DNA from: Streptomycetaceae bacterium
GTDB taxonomy: Bacteria; Actinomycetota; Actinomycetes; Nanopelagicales; Nanopelagicaceae
Direction: 5' to 3'
Length of the DNA: 64,000 nt
Assembly: GCA_027483765.1 (NCBI GenBank)
Contig: JAIXTW010000010.1
Location: 124,001 to 188,000 of the forward strand
Part shown: one piece after another, positions 18,554 through 28,219 of the stretch
Numbering within the stretch: position 1 is the first letter of the stretch
Layout of the letters: the number at the start of each line of letters is the position of its first letter
Translations under genes and position numbers: made by a program
The notes under the pieces: generated by a model
The model's input: only the letters and a program-made list of their open reading frames with translations
Databases searched by the model: none
Told to the model about the DNA's origin: nothing

Positions 18554-20641
18554 CTAAGCGTCAATCTGCTCGCGATCGATATCAGCTGTTGCAATAAATT
18601 CTTTACGCGGTGCAACATCCGATCCCATAAGAAGTTCAAACATCTTCTCTGCAGCTTCTGCATCTGGAACAGTAATTCTGCGTAGCGTGCGTGCATCTGG
18701 ATCCATGGTGGTTTCGCGCAGTTGATCTGCATCCATCTCACCAAGACCCTTGTAACGCTGAATAGGCTCTTTCCAGCGCTTGCCGTTCTTCTTCAAATCA
18801 GCGGTAATGCGCTTCATCTCATCATCTGAATAGGTGTAGATGTACTCACCCTTCTTGCCACCAACGCCCATAGTTTCAATGCGGTGTAGCGGTGGAATCG
18901 CAGCAAAGACGCGTCCAGCATCGAGCATCGGGCGCATGTAGCGATACATCAAGGTAAGCAGAAGGCAGCGAATATGTGCGCCATCAACGTCGGCATCTGA
19001 CATCAAGATAACGCGGCCATAGCGAGCATCATCGAGTTCAAAGGACTTTCCAGAACCTGCACCGATGACCTGAATAATTGAGCCGCACTCTTTGTCATCG
19101 AGCATCTGTGAAAGTGATGCTTTCTGAACGTTCAGAATCTTGCCGCGAATAGGCAAGATTGCTTGGAATTCGGAGTTACGGGCCGCCTTCGTTGTGCCCA
19201 GTGCGGAATCGCCCTCAACAATAAAGAGTTCAGTGCGTGTGACATCTTCAGAACGGCAATCAGAGAGCTTAGTCGGAAGTGAGGAAGATTCGAGGGCGTT
19301 CTTGCGACGCTGCAAATCTTTATGAGCACGCGCACTGATACGAGTGCGGGAAGCGCCGGCAATCTTCTCCATGATCAACTTGCCATTGGCCTTATCAATG
19401 CGACGAGTGGTTGCGAAGAATTCTTTTAACTTATCGGCAACTACTGTTGAAACAATCTTTGTGGCAGCCGCTGTACCAAGTACTTCCTTGGTCTGACCCT
19501 CGAACTGTGGCTCTGACATGCGAACTGTGACAACTGCAGTGAGGCCTTCCATGACATCGTCTTTAATAACATCGGCTTCGTTCTTCTTCAAAATTCCAGC
19601 GCTACGCATCGCTTCGTTAAATGCTTTAGTGATTGCACGCTCGAAACCAAGCACGTGTGAGCCACCCTTAGGTGTAGAAATAATGTTTACAAATGAGCGC
19701 AGCGTTGTATCGAAGCCTTCGCCCCACTTCATCGCAATATCAACTTCCATATCGCGCTCTACATCTGTGGAAACCATATGGCCCTTGTCATCAAGAACTG
19801 GGACAGTTTCTTGGTAATGGCCAGTGCCGTAAATTCGAATTACTTCTCCGACAGCGGTATCTGGCTGCAAGAAATCGCAGTATTCAGAGATTCCACCCTT
19901 ATGGAAAAAGGTCTGAGTGGTCTTCTCTTTCTTACGGTTGTCATTGACCGTGATGGAAAGTCCTGGAACTAAAAATGATGTTTGTCGTGCACGAGCATAG
20001 ACATCATCTAGGTCTAGCTCAGCATCTTTTAGGAAGATTTGGCGATCTGACCACCACTTAATTCGGGTGCCAGTTACCTTGGCTGAAACTTTTCCGATTG
20101 TGCGCAAACCTGATTGCGGTGTGAAATCTGCTTTCGGTCCATCACCATCGAATATTCCGGCAACGCCGCGCTTAAATGACATCCAATAGATTTTGCCGTT
20201 GCGATCTACTTCAGCATCAAGACGTTCGGCCAACGCATTTACTACAGATGCACCAACACCGTGCAGACCACCGGATGCGGCGTATGAACCACCACCGAAT
20301 TTTCCACCAGCGTGCAGTTTGGTTAGGACAACTTCAACACCAGTGAGTCCAGTCTTGGGTTCTTTATCAACCGGGATTCCACGACCATCATCGTGAACTT
20401 CAACCGAACCATCTGATTCAAGATTAATTTCAATCTTCTTACAGTGCCCGGCTAAAGACTCATCCACTGAGTTATCGATAATTTCCCAGAGACAGTGCTG
20501 CAGGCCGCGCGAATCGGTAGAACCGATATACATTCCGGGGCGCTTGCGAACAGCATCGAGGCCCTCAAGGACAGCGAGGTCTTTTGCGGTATAGCTATCT
20601 TTAGAATCCACCTCAGGGGTAAAGTTCAATTCATCAGCCAC
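18554..20641 (-). CDS. parE: DNA topoisomerase IV/gyrase subunit B (ParE-like)
   Basis: LEGLDAVRKRPGMYIGSTDSRGLQHCLWEIIDNSVDE, GLHGVGASVVNAL, LFIVEGDSALGTTKAARNSEFQAILPIRGKILNV, DADVDGAHI, RYKGLGEMDADQL. Likely GTG start at 20641 (VADELNFTPEVDS); ORF call extends to 20701. Confidence 0.94.
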   Translation of the reverse strand: MADELNFTPEVDSKDSYTAKDLAVLEGLDAVRKRPGMYIGSTDSRGLQHCLWEIIDNSVDESLAGHCKKIEINLESDGSVEVHDDGRGIPVDKEPKTGLTGVEVVLTKLHAGGKFGGGSYAASGGLHGVGASVVNALAERLDAEVDRNGKIYWMSFKRGVAGIFDGDGPKADFTPQSGLRTIGKVSAKVTGTRIKWWSDRQIFLKDAELDLDDVYARARQTSFLVPGLSITVNDNRKKEKTTQTFFHKGGISEYCDFLQPDTAVGEVIRIYGTGHYQETVPVLDDKGHMVSTDVERDMEVDIAMKWGEGFDTTLRSFVNIISTPKGGSHVLGFERAITKAFNEAMRSAGILKKNEADVIKDDVMEGLTAVVTVRMSEPQFEGQTKEVLGTAAATKIVSTVVADKLKEFFATTRRIDKANGKLIMEKIAGASRTRISARAHKDLQRRKNALESSSLPTKLSDCRSEDVTRTELFIVEGDSALGTTKAARNSEFQAILPIRGKILNVQKASLSQMLDDKECGSIIQVIGAGSGKSFELDDARYGRVILMSDADVDGAHIRCLLLTLMYRYMRPMLDAGRVFAAIPPLHRIETMGVGGKKGEYIYTYSDDEMKRITADLKKNGKRWKEPIQRYKGLGEMDADQLRETTMDPDARTLRRITVPDAEAAEKMFELLMGSDVAPRKEFIATADIDREQIDA

Positions 20642-20855
20642 GGTGGCAAAGGTTAGCCAGCGAATCCTTATCACCCGCGTAAGCGCGCCGGGATATCTCA
20701 AATAATGACTACCTAGGGTGAGATATCCCCCAATAATCGATGATTATGCGCTCAGATTGATAAAAATTTACATAATTGGAATCAATATCTCCTGCGGGGA
20801 ATAAAGAGAACTGGCATGATGTTCCATAGAAGTACCAAACTTCCCACTAAGCGAA

Positions 20856-21077
20856 ATGGAGAGCGCGATGACCGAGCAAGTAATCCTCGAATCCACACCT
20901 CTGAATGCCCTCGATCGATGCGATCGTTGTGGTGCACAAGCTTATGTGCGTGCAACTCTGCTTAACGGTGGCGAACTCATGTTCTGCGCCCATCACGGCA
21001 AGGAATACGCTGAAAAGCTGAAGGCGGTAGCCGCGGCGATTCAGGACGAGTCAGAGAAGTTGGTAGAAGTTAAGTAA
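20856..21077 (+). CDS. small zinc-ribbon-like actinobacterial protein (DUF7455-like)
   Basis: CDRCGAQAYVRATLLNGGELMFCAHHGKEYAEKL; short conserved-looking ORF with terminator. Confidence 0.82.
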   Translation: MESAMTEQVILESTPLNALDRCDRCGAQAYVRATLLNGGELMFCAHHGKEYAEKLKAVAAAIQDESEKLVEVK

Positions 21078-21087
21078 TTATTGAAAA

Positions 21088-21125
21088 CGAAAAAGCCCCG
21101 GTGCGATTGCATCGGGGCTTTTTCG
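21088..21125. terminator. bidirectional intrinsic terminator between the convergent small zinc-ribbon gene and rpoD
   Basis: Perfect 13-bp inverted repeat cgaaaaagccccg (21088-21100) / cggggctttttcg (21113-21125) with A-tract and T-tract in the arms. Confidence 0.93.
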
Positions 21126-21139
21126 TTTGACCTGAACTC

Positions 21140-23095
21140 TTAATCGAGATAGTCGCGTAGCGATTGCGAACGCGATGGGTGACGAAGCTTCGACATTGTC
21201 TTGGATTCAATCTGGCGGATACGTTCACGAGTTACCCCATGAACCTTGCCGATCTCATCCAGCGTCTTTGGCTGTCCATCTGTAAGTCCGTAGCGAGCCT
21301 TGATTACATCAGCCTCGCGGTTGGTAAGCCCACCGAGAACCTGCATCAACTGCTCCTGCAAGATTGTGAAAGTTACTGACTCTTCTGGCTTTACTGCCTC
21401 TGAATCTTCGATGAGATCACCGAATTCAGAGTCTCCTTCTTCACCCAATGGTGTGTGAAGCGAGATTGGCTCGCGGCCATACTTCTGAACTTCCACAACC
21501 TTCTCGGGTGTCATATCGAGCTCTTTCGCGAGCTCTTCTGGTGTCGGTTCGCGACCTAGATCTTGCAACATCTGACGTTGTACGCGAGCCAACTTATTGA
21601 TGACTTCAACCATGTGTACCGGAATACGAATTGTGCGGGCCTGATCTGCCATGGCGCGAGTGATTGCCTGACGGATCCACCATGTTGCATAAGTGGAGAA
21701 CTTGTAACCCTTTGTGTAGTCGAACTTCTCAACTGCACGGATAAGGCCGAGGTTTCCTTCTTGAATAAGATCAAGGAAGAGCATTCCGCGACCGGTGTAA
21801 CGCTTAGCAAGTGAGACCACGAGACGAAGGTTTGCTTCCAGCAAGTGATTCTTGGCGCGCTTTCCATCTTCGACAATCCACTCAAGCTCGCGCTTAAGTT
21901 TCTTATCAAGTTTCTTGCTGTGCTTCAACGCTTCTTCGGCGAAGAGGCCTGCTTCAACGCGCGTTGCAAGTTCTACTTCTAGTTCTGCATTAAGAAGTGC
22001 TACGCGGCCGATCTGCTTGAGGTAATCCTTAACTGGGTCAGCTGTCGCGCCGGCGGTAAGAACTGTTTGTTCTGGCGGAAGGCGTTTAATTTCAATCTGA
22101 ATAAATCGAGCTTGCTCATTAAAGAAGTACTGCAAATCTTCTAGGTTCTTAAGGTGGCCCTGGTTAACTGCCTCAGCAATAAGCTTGGCTGACTTCTCAT
22201 TGAAGGTGCTCATCGCAAATTGCTGTTGAATCTGCTTGAAGGTGAGCGCCTTTGCTTCGGCTTGATCAATATTGTTCTTTGGCGGAAGTTCTACTCCCTG
22301 AATCTTGCCGTTGATGGCTTCAAGAACGAGATTTACATTCTTCAGATCCTTCTTATGCTTCTCGCGCTCGTTCTTATCTTCTTCTTCATCATCTGCATCA
22401 GAGTCGAGCAGGGTAAATGAGCCCTCTTCGTTCTTAGTCTCATCGGAGAGCGTGACAACGCGTGGCTGATCTTTTCCATCGGCTTCAGCATCAACAATTT
22501 CAGATGCTTCAGCGATAAGAGTTTCTACATCTTCTAATTCAATTTCTTCGACGACAACTTCATTGCCATCCTCATCGAGAACAACTGCTACCTTCTCAGA
22601 CTTTGCACCCTCTGGCTTTGCTTCCTCTTTCGGAGCAATGAGTGCAAGTTGAGCTTTTGAAAGAATTCGACTTGGTGCACCGAGTCCGGCCTTACGTGCT
22701 TTCTCAGTGGCCTCAGGAATTTCTACATCGAGTGCGCGAGCTTCAAGTGCTAGCGGCATAAATTCTTTCTTTACCGCTTTGCGATAATTATCAATTCCAC
22801 TTGCAGCGAGCGCTTCAATAATCTCTTTCTGGCGCGAGATCGCGTTCTTCAAATCTACTAATTGTTGTACTTCTTTAGCGCTTAGATCTTTCTTAAGTTC
22901 GACCTTCGCTGGCTTTACCGGCTTTGCGGCAACCTTCTTAACAGGTGCAGACTTCTTGGCAGGTGCGGCTTTCTTGGCAACGGCCTTTTTTGCTACAGCT
23001 TTCTTAGCTGGCGCAGCCTTTTTCGCAGCTACCTTCTTTGCAGGAGCGGCTTTCTTACTCTTTGCCTTGTTTTTGAGCGCACTAAATACAGCCAC
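21140..23095 (-). CDS. rpoD: primary RNA polymerase sigma factor (RpoD/HrdB/SigA)
   Basis: [76 protein letters not shown]; region 4 [32 protein letters not shown]; long Lys/Ala-rich N-terminus. Confidence 0.97.
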   Translation of the reverse strand: MAVFSALKNKAKSKKAAPAKKVAAKKAAPAKKAVAKKAVAKKAAPAKKSAPVKKVAAKPVKPAKVELKKDLSAKEVQQLVDLKNAISRQKEIIEALAASGIDNYRKAVKKEFMPLALEARALDVEIPEATEKARKAGLGAPSRILSKAQLALIAPKEEAKPEGAKSEKVAVVLDEDGNEVVVEEIELEDVETLIAEASEIVDAEADGKDQPRVVTLSDETKNEEGSFTLLDSDADDEEEDKNEREKHKKDLKNVNLVLEAINGKIQGVELPPKNNIDQAEAKALTFKQIQQQFAMSTFNEKSAKLIAEAVNQGHLKNLEDLQYFFNEQARFIQIEIKRLPPEQTVLTAGATADPVKDYLKQIGRVALLNAELEVELATRVEAGLFAEEALKHSKKLDKKLKRELEWIVEDGKRAKNHLLEANLRLVVSLAKRYTGRGMLFLDLIQEGNLGLIRAVEKFDYTKGYKFSTYATWWIRQAITRAMADQARTIRIPVHMVEVINKLARVQRQMLQDLGREPTPEELAKELDMTPEKVVEVQKYGREPISLHTPLGEEGDSEFGDLIEDSEAVKPEESVTFTILQEQLMQVLGGLTNREADVIKARYGLTDGQPKTLDEIGKVHGVTRERIRQIESKTMSKLRHPSRSQSLRDYLD

Positions 23096-23137
23096 AATTG
23101 TCCTTTTGGTTGTTCTTCGAACTGCTCGAAGTAATAC

Positions 23138-24250
23138 CTATATTGTACCCGCAACATGCAAGGCGTGCCGAATCGCATCGCCCATCGCTTCGCTCTCCAC
23201 CAAGAATCCATCGTGGCCGAAGTCAGAACTAATGACTATCGGCGGCTGTGCAGTGGGAACCAGCTCTGAAATCTCAACCTGAAGTCGAGGGACGAAGAGG
23301 CGATCGGTATCGATGGTCACGACAACGACCGGAATTGAGATGCTGGCCAGCGCCTTGGCTACCCCACCACGATCTCGGCCGATATCGTGCGAATTCATCG
23401 CATCGGTGAGGGCGATGTAGGTATTGGCATCAAAGCGCTTAGCTAACTTTGTCGCTTGGTGGTCCAGGTAGGACTGAACGGCATAGCGCCCAGTGTCATC
23501 GCCCTGTAACTGGCGACCAAAGCGAACATCCATCTCAGATTCAGTGCGGTAGGTCAGGTGCGCAATCCGGCGAGCAATGCCCATGCCATCGACTGGGCCA
23601 CGTTCTTGTTCGTAATAATCCCCGCCGTTGAAGTGCTGGTCAGATTTGATCGCCTGAATCTGCACCGAGAAGGTTCCGATTTGATCGCCGGTGGCAACTG
23701 CTGATGATCCAATCGTGCAAATTGCTCCCACTCGATGTGGCAACTGCACCGCCCATTCCAGTGATCGCATTCCGCCGAGCGAGGGACCAATGGCAAGAAC
23801 GTACTTTTCGATTCCGATGGCATCGCTGAAGGCAATCTCAGCGTTAACCATGTCGCGAATAGTGATAATCGGAAATCGCGAACCGTAACGTTTTCCATCA
23901 GGAGCAATACTTGACGGACCAGTTGAACCTTGACAGCCGCCGATGACATTGGGGCAGATAATGAAATATTTATCAGTATCAAATGGTAATCCAGGGCCAA
24001 CCATCTGCGGCCACCATCCTGGAACATCTGACCAACCAGTCATGGCATGGTTTACTAAAATTGCATTGGATTTATCGGCGTTGAGCGTTCCCCAGCTTTG
24101 ATAAGCGATGGTGATATCAGGCAGCGTCTCGCCATTTTCAAGAAGCAATGAACCAATCTTTACAAACTTACGATCGCCGGGATCATCGCCCTCAAGCCAC
24201 GCACCTGTGACGTTGTAGTTGGGTTCTCTGCTCATCGTTAAATCCTTCAC
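23138..24250 (-). CDS. metX: homoserine O-acetyltransferase
   Basis: ILVNHAMTGWSDVPGWW, GGCQGSTGPSS, AIGPSLGGMRSLEWA, DFGHDGFLVE; ORF start MKDLTMSREPNYN; a downstream ATG (MSREPNYN) is possible. Confidence 0.95.
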   Translation of the reverse strand: MKDLTMSREPNYNVTGAWLEGDDPGDRKFVKIGSLLLENGETLPDITIAYQSWGTLNADKSNAILVNHAMTGWSDVPGWWPQMVGPGLPFDTDKYFIICPNVIGGCQGSTGPSSIAPDGKRYGSRFPIITIRDMVNAEIAFSDAIGIEKYVLAIGPSLGGMRSLEWAVQLPHRVGAICTIGSSAVATGDQIGTFSVQIQAIKSDQHFNGGDYYEQERGPVDGMGIARRIAHLTYRTESEMDVRFGRQLQGDDTGRYAVQSYLDHQATKLAKRFDANTYIALTDAMNSHDIGRDRGGVAKALASISIPVVVVTIDTDRLFVPRLQVEISELVPTAQPPIVISSDFGHDGFLVESEAMGDAIRHALHVAGTI

Positions 24251-24256
24251 GCACTT

Positions 24257-24360
24257 GCAGAGTTAGAACTCTGCCTGGTCGTCACCCGGAGCACCCCACC
24301 GCGGTGGAGGGTTGCCGTCTAGTCAGCCGGGGCTTTGACACTAGAACTCGTGACCAGTGC
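24257..24360 (-). promoter_or_regulatory. SAM-IV riboswitch upstream of metX
   Basis: Reverse complement GGTCACGAGTTCTAGTGTCAAAGCCCCGGCTGACTAGACGGCAACCCTCCACCGCGGTGGGGTGCTCCGGGTGACGACCAGGCAGAGTT-CTAACTCTGC matches the recalled actinobacterial SAM-IV core (GTCAAGCCCCGGCT...CCGGCAACCCTCC.CCGCGGTGGGGTGCCCCGGGTGA.GACCAGGC). Confidence 0.9.
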
Positions 24361-24365
24361 AAATA

Positions 24366-25373
24366 TTACCCGAAAATTGCGGCTACTACTTTGGGGTGCA
24401 GATCCATCCGCATAGTTGTAAAGGATTGCGCCGGCCAGCCCGCGGTAAAGACGCGACGGAGCAAGAGCGCCAACGAGTAGCGCGGGTCATCTGCCACTGC
24501 GCGATCAAGGGCCTTGTGCGCAAGGGCGCCTTCACCACGTTCATAGGAGATAGCTGCAAAGACCGATGCAATGGGCGCCACAAATCCACTGGGTGCGATT
24601 ACCAATAAATCTCGCCACATCTTCCAGTAAAAATCTGCCGTCTCTGGGCTGTGACTTCCGAGTGCGAAATCTCGAACTTGAATATCGCTCATGCGGCCAA
24701 TGACACGGGCAGCTAACTCTCTATCTTCGGCGCCCCGACCTGCTTGGTATTCACCCGCTAAATCAATGACCGCGGTAGCACCATCTCGTTGCAGGTTATT
24801 GAGTTCAGGTGCATCGGGTGCAACTACGAATCCACTGACTTCGCTACACCAAGCTTCAGCAGTTGAAGTTGGTAGCGCAGAAATTGAATCGATGAGTTGA
24901 ACAACTGAGGCAAATGGCATCGGGTGTCCAGCAATCACATGCTCTGCTGCGATTCGCGATGAGTCAATTTCAGGAACCGGGCTTCCGTGCGGTGGGCAAC
25001 AGAGTGAATCGATGCAGAGCAGCGAACGAAAGCGGTTATTTTGCACAACGAGTGATTCTTTAATCTCAATTCCGGCGCGCATCAAAGCCGCACTTGCATT
25101 GATTAATACTGATTCCCCAAGTAAGCAGTCGTGTGGCGTGTAGGCAACTAAAAGCGCTGCATCAGCTTTTTCACGAGTGAGGTGAGAAGCCAATAAGTCA
25201 TACCCTTCAGCTGCAACATCAACAGGTAGATCTACTCGCATCGCCATACCAACAGAACCTTGATCATCGGAATCTGATGAGAGTGCAACTAAGACTAAGG
25301 AGTTACTTGGGTGATAGCCGATCAGAAACGGAATTGCAGCAAGGAGATCGTGTGGTGATGTCAGGGTAGTCAT
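24366..25373 (-). CDS. DUF4192 family protein
   Basis: MTTLTSPHDLLAAIPFLIGYHPSNSLVLVALS at ATG 25373; the longer ORF to 25640 runs into the next gene and is unlikely. Confidence 0.85.
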   Translation of the reverse strand: MTTLTSPHDLLAAIPFLIGYHPSNSLVLVALSSDSDDQGSVGMAMRVDLPVDVAAEGYDLLASHLTREKADAALLVAYTPHDCLLGESVLINASAALMRAGIEIKESLVVQNNRFRSLLCIDSLCCPPHGSPVPEIDSSRIAAEHVIAGHPMPFASVVQLIDSISALPTSTAEAWCSEVSGFVVAPDAPELNNLQRDGATAVIDLAGEYQAGRGAEDRELAARVIGRMSDIQVRDFALGSHSPETADFYWKMWRDLLVIAPSGFVAPIASVFAAISYERGEGALAHKALDRAVADDPRYSLALLLRRVFTAGWPAQSFTTMRMDLHPKVVAAIFG

Positions 25374-25387
25374 GGAAAAAACCTTTC

Positions 25388-26134
25388 TTATCGACGAAAT
25401 GAAACGGGTGGGGTAAAGCGAGTGGGTGCGGCAACGACAGTGATTGGCAGAACCGAAACTGATTCGATCTTTCCGGGAATGCGTGTGGTCACACCTTGGA
25501 CCGTGAACTGACCATCCCAACTCGTAACAAGTTGGATGAGGTAATGGCCCGGCTTCGAGTAGGTATGTTGGATTTCGCCATCTGGAAAAGGCGCCCCAGC
25601 TTTGCGGGTAACGAAGAAGATGCCATCGCCGTAATGCCAAATGAAGGTGGGTTTAAGCGATACCTCAACTACTTCGCCAACAATCTGAATTTTCTTCGTC
25701 ACAATTGTTGGGATATCTGACCAGAAAAAGACCGGAACTTTTATCAGTGGTGAAAATGAAGGCGAATATGCGATTCCAGCTGTTGGCAGAATCTCAATTA
25801 ACTTATCGCTCAGTGATGTTGCTGTTGGAGCAATTGTTGGCCGCACCCGTTTTGTAACTACCGGTTTTTTAGTGGCGGTCACTACTTTGGGTTTTGTACT
25901 TCCGGATGTAGTTGGCTTGGGAGTTGGACTCTTTCGGACAACCGGTTTTCGCGTCTTACTTGGCGCCGGTGCTACCTCGGCTTTCTGCGCCGGGCCAGTG
26001 CCTTTGCGACCTTCAATCACAATCTTGCCATCTTGTGTGTAGACATCGATACATGCTTGCTCGACGCACTCTTGTGCGTGGGCAGGTGCGGCAACGCTGG
26101 TCAAAATAAGTGCATAAATAAGAATTCTCTTCAT
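25388..26134 (-). CDS. secreted protein with Pro/Lys/Thr-rich linker and PKD-like C-terminal domain
   Basis: Start MKRILIYALILTSVAAPAHAQ (signal peptide); TWHYGDGIFFVTRKAGAPFPDGEIQHTYSKPGHYLIQLVTSW resembles PKD (DGT...H.Y...G.Y.V.L). Confidence 0.68.
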   Translation of the reverse strand: MKRILIYALILTSVAAPAHAQECVEQACIDVYTQDGKIVIEGRKGTGPAQKAEVAPAPSKTRKPVVRKSPTPKPTTSGSTKPKVVTATKKPVVTKRVRPTIAPTATSLSDKLIEILPTAGIAYSPSFSPLIKVPVFFWSDIPTIVTKKIQIVGEVVEVSLKPTFIWHYGDGIFFVTRKAGAPFPDGEIQHTYSKPGHYLIQLVTSWDGQFTVQGVTTRIPGKIESVSVLPITVVAAPTRFTPPVSFRR

Positions 26135-26213
26135 GCGCGGGAGATTAAATCGTTGCGCGTTAGGCAAACCATTGAATTGTGCTGCTTGTGGATAGATATG
26201 AGAAAGTAGGTAC

Positions 26214-26681
26214 ATGGCTGCGCGCGATGGTGATGGATGGATCGAATGTGCATGCGGGTCAAAACACTGGGGTATCCATGGTGCAGCTGGTCTGTTGCTA
26301 GTTCGAGACGGTTCTATTTTTTTGCAACATCGCGCACCGTGGGTGCATAACGGCGACACCTGGGGAATTCCCGGGGGTGCCCGAGATTCTCACGAAACGA
26401 TCATTGAAGGCGCTATCCGAGAAGCGGTAGAAGAGACTGGCATTAATCCAACAGATCTCGAACCAGTTCATACATTTACTGACGATCACAATGGTTGGAG
26501 TTATTCCACAATTATTGCTCGGGCAAATGAGAAGTTAGAGGGGCACGAACTTAATGATGAATCTTTTGAAGTTCGTTGGGTGAAGTTTGACGACGTTACC
26601 CGGATGCCGCTGCACCCAAGCTTTGCCAAAAGCTGGCCGCTATTGCGCCAATGTATCGATGATCTGATCACACCACGTTAA
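26214..26681 (+). CDS. NUDIX hydrolase
   Basis: GGARDSHETIIEGAIREAVEETGI Nudix box. Confidence 0.93.
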   Translation: MAARDGDGWIECACGSKHWGIHGAAGLLLVRDGSIFLQHRAPWVHNGDTWGIPGGARDSHETIIEGAIREAVEETGINPTDLEPVHTFTDDHNGWSYSTIIARANEKLEGHELNDESFEVRWVKFDDVTRMPLHPSFAKSWPLLRQCIDDLITPR

Positions 26682-27257
26682 AGAATTCTTATCGATATGT
26701 GCAATTACCAAAATCGTCTTTCCCTTATCTCGTAGCCCTTTCAAGAGCGCGATGATGCGAGCTTTACTTGCCACATCTTGCGCCGAAAGCGGTTCATCAA
26801 GTAAATAAATCGGAGTATCTCTGATCAGCGCGCGGGCAATCTCGATCCGTTGCGCTTCTCCCCCAGATAGCGTGGTCACGCTCTGGTTCTCAAATCGCTT
26901 CATATCTAGCGCCTGCATAACAGCATCGACTCGGAGCAACTCATCGGGGCCCTGTCCCATTTCAATAAGTTCGCGAGTTGAGTATGAGAGCCAGTAATTT
27001 CTATTTTGTAGTACCACACTACGAAGCGCCGACTGCTCCGCCACTGAAATCTCTTTCAGATTGCGACCATCGAAAGTTATTTCTCCCGCGCCAATTGGAA
27101 GGTCTCCAGCGATGGCACTGAGCAGCGTGCTCTTACCGCTGCCATTAGGACCAATAATTGCCGTGATCTTTCCGGGTTCTATCGTGGCGCTGAATTGTTC
27201 AATCACGCTCTTGCCGCCACGTGAAATTGATACCTGATCGATCTTGATTAGCGCCAT
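26640..27257 (-). CDS. FecCD-type ABC transporter ATP-binding protein (heme/siderophore/B12 class)
   Basis: GPNGSGKSTLLSAIAG, LSGGEAQRIEIARAL, IYLLDEPLSAQD. Confidence 0.92.
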   Translation of the reverse strand: MALIKIDQVSISRGGKSVIEQFSATIEPGKITAIIGPNGSGKSTLLSAIAGDLPIGAGEITFDGRNLKEISVAEQSALRSVVLQNRNYWLSYSTRELIEMGQGPDELLRVDAVMQALDMKRFENQSVTTLSGGEAQRIEIARALIRDTPIYLLDEPLSAQDVASKARIIALLKGLRDKGKTILVIAHIDKNSLTWCDQIIDTLAQ

Positions 27258-28219
27258 ACATCACCACTTTTCTTCAAAGTAGCAATCAAAATCGGTGCGC
27301 CAATGAGTGATGTCAGCAATCCAATCGGAAGTTCAAAAGGCGGAATAAGAGCACGCGCTGCAGTATCTGCAATCAGAAGAATCATTGCGCCAACGAGCCC
27401 TGAGTAAATGACAAGGACTCGATTTCGAGGCCCACATAAGTACCGGGCGATATGTGGCGCTGCCAGTGCCAGAAATGCAATGGCGCCCACGCTAGAGACA
27501 GTCACGGCAACGAGTACCGCCAAGATGGCAAACGCTCTAAAGCGAACACGTTGCGCGTTATGGCCAATGTGTCGAACCGATGCGTCACCTAAGGAGAGTA
27601 AATCTAAAGTGGGCGCGCTCTTCCAAGCAATGACTGCACCGATGATGAGTACGGGTAGAAGCACATACAAAGTTTTGGTAGTAACGAGTGAGAGCGAACC
27701 AAATGACCAGAAGGAGATCGAACGTGCATCGGGGCGATTAACAGCTGAAAGTGTGAGTCCAACGACTGCGTTGAGAATTGCTGAAACACCAATACCAATG
27801 GTGATGAGTTGCAGTGCCGAACGGGCAAGTGAGAATGTGAGCACCGTTGCCGCCATTGCACCTATCGCCGCGCATACAACGGCACCAATCGAGCCGATGG
27901 TTACTACATTGGTGAGCACACCCAGTAGTACACCCAGAGCTGCCCCGGCAGATGTTCCGAGTATCGCTGGATCTGCCAATGGATTGTTCGTTGAACTCTG
28001 GGCAAGTGAACCGGCAATACCTAACGCGGCGCCGACAAGTATCGCTGCTCCCACTCGAGGTGCGCGAATCTGCCAGATGATTTGGTGTGAAGCACTCTCG
28101 GGGTTAAGCCATGGATTAAAGAGGTAGCGAAATAGCTCGCTGACATCGGTGGCACCGAGTGAGAGCGCAGCAATAGCAATAATGGGTAGCAAGAAGATTA
28201 GCGGCAGCGCCTTTTTCAT
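27248..28219 (-). CDS. FecCD-family ABC transporter permease
   Basis: IWQIRAPRVGAAILVGAALGIAGSLAQSSTNNPLADPAILGTSAGAALG typical of FecCD/HmuU/BtuC permeases. Confidence 0.93.
   Translation of the reverse strand: MKKALPLIFLLPIIAIAALSLGATDVSELFRYLFNPWLNPESASHQIIWQIRAPRVGAAILVGAALGIAGSLAQSSTNNPLADPAILGTSAGAALGVLLGVLTNVVTIGSIGAVVCAAIGAMAATVLTFSLARSALQLITIGIGVSAILNAVVGLTLSAVNRPDARSISFWSFGSLSLVTTKTLYVLLPVLIIGAVIAWKSAPTLDLLSLGDASVRHIGHNAQRVRFRAFAILAVLVAVTVSSVGAIAFLALAAPHIARYLCGPRNRVLVIYSGLVGAMILLIADTAARALIPPFELPIGLLTSLIGAPILIATLKKSGDVWR

Noticed and set aside
25374-25640. N-terminal extension of the DUF4192 ORF (MALRRWHLLRYPQSW...)
   Set aside because: Overlaps the neighbouring secreted PKD-like gene; the conserved start MTTLTSPHDLLAAIPFLIGYHPSNS at 25373 is far more plausible.
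27408-28127. 239-aa plus-strand ORF opposite the FecCD permease
   Set aside because: Antisense shadow ORF: Thr/Ala/Pro-rich low-complexity translation, no motif, and the opposite strand encodes a clear permease.
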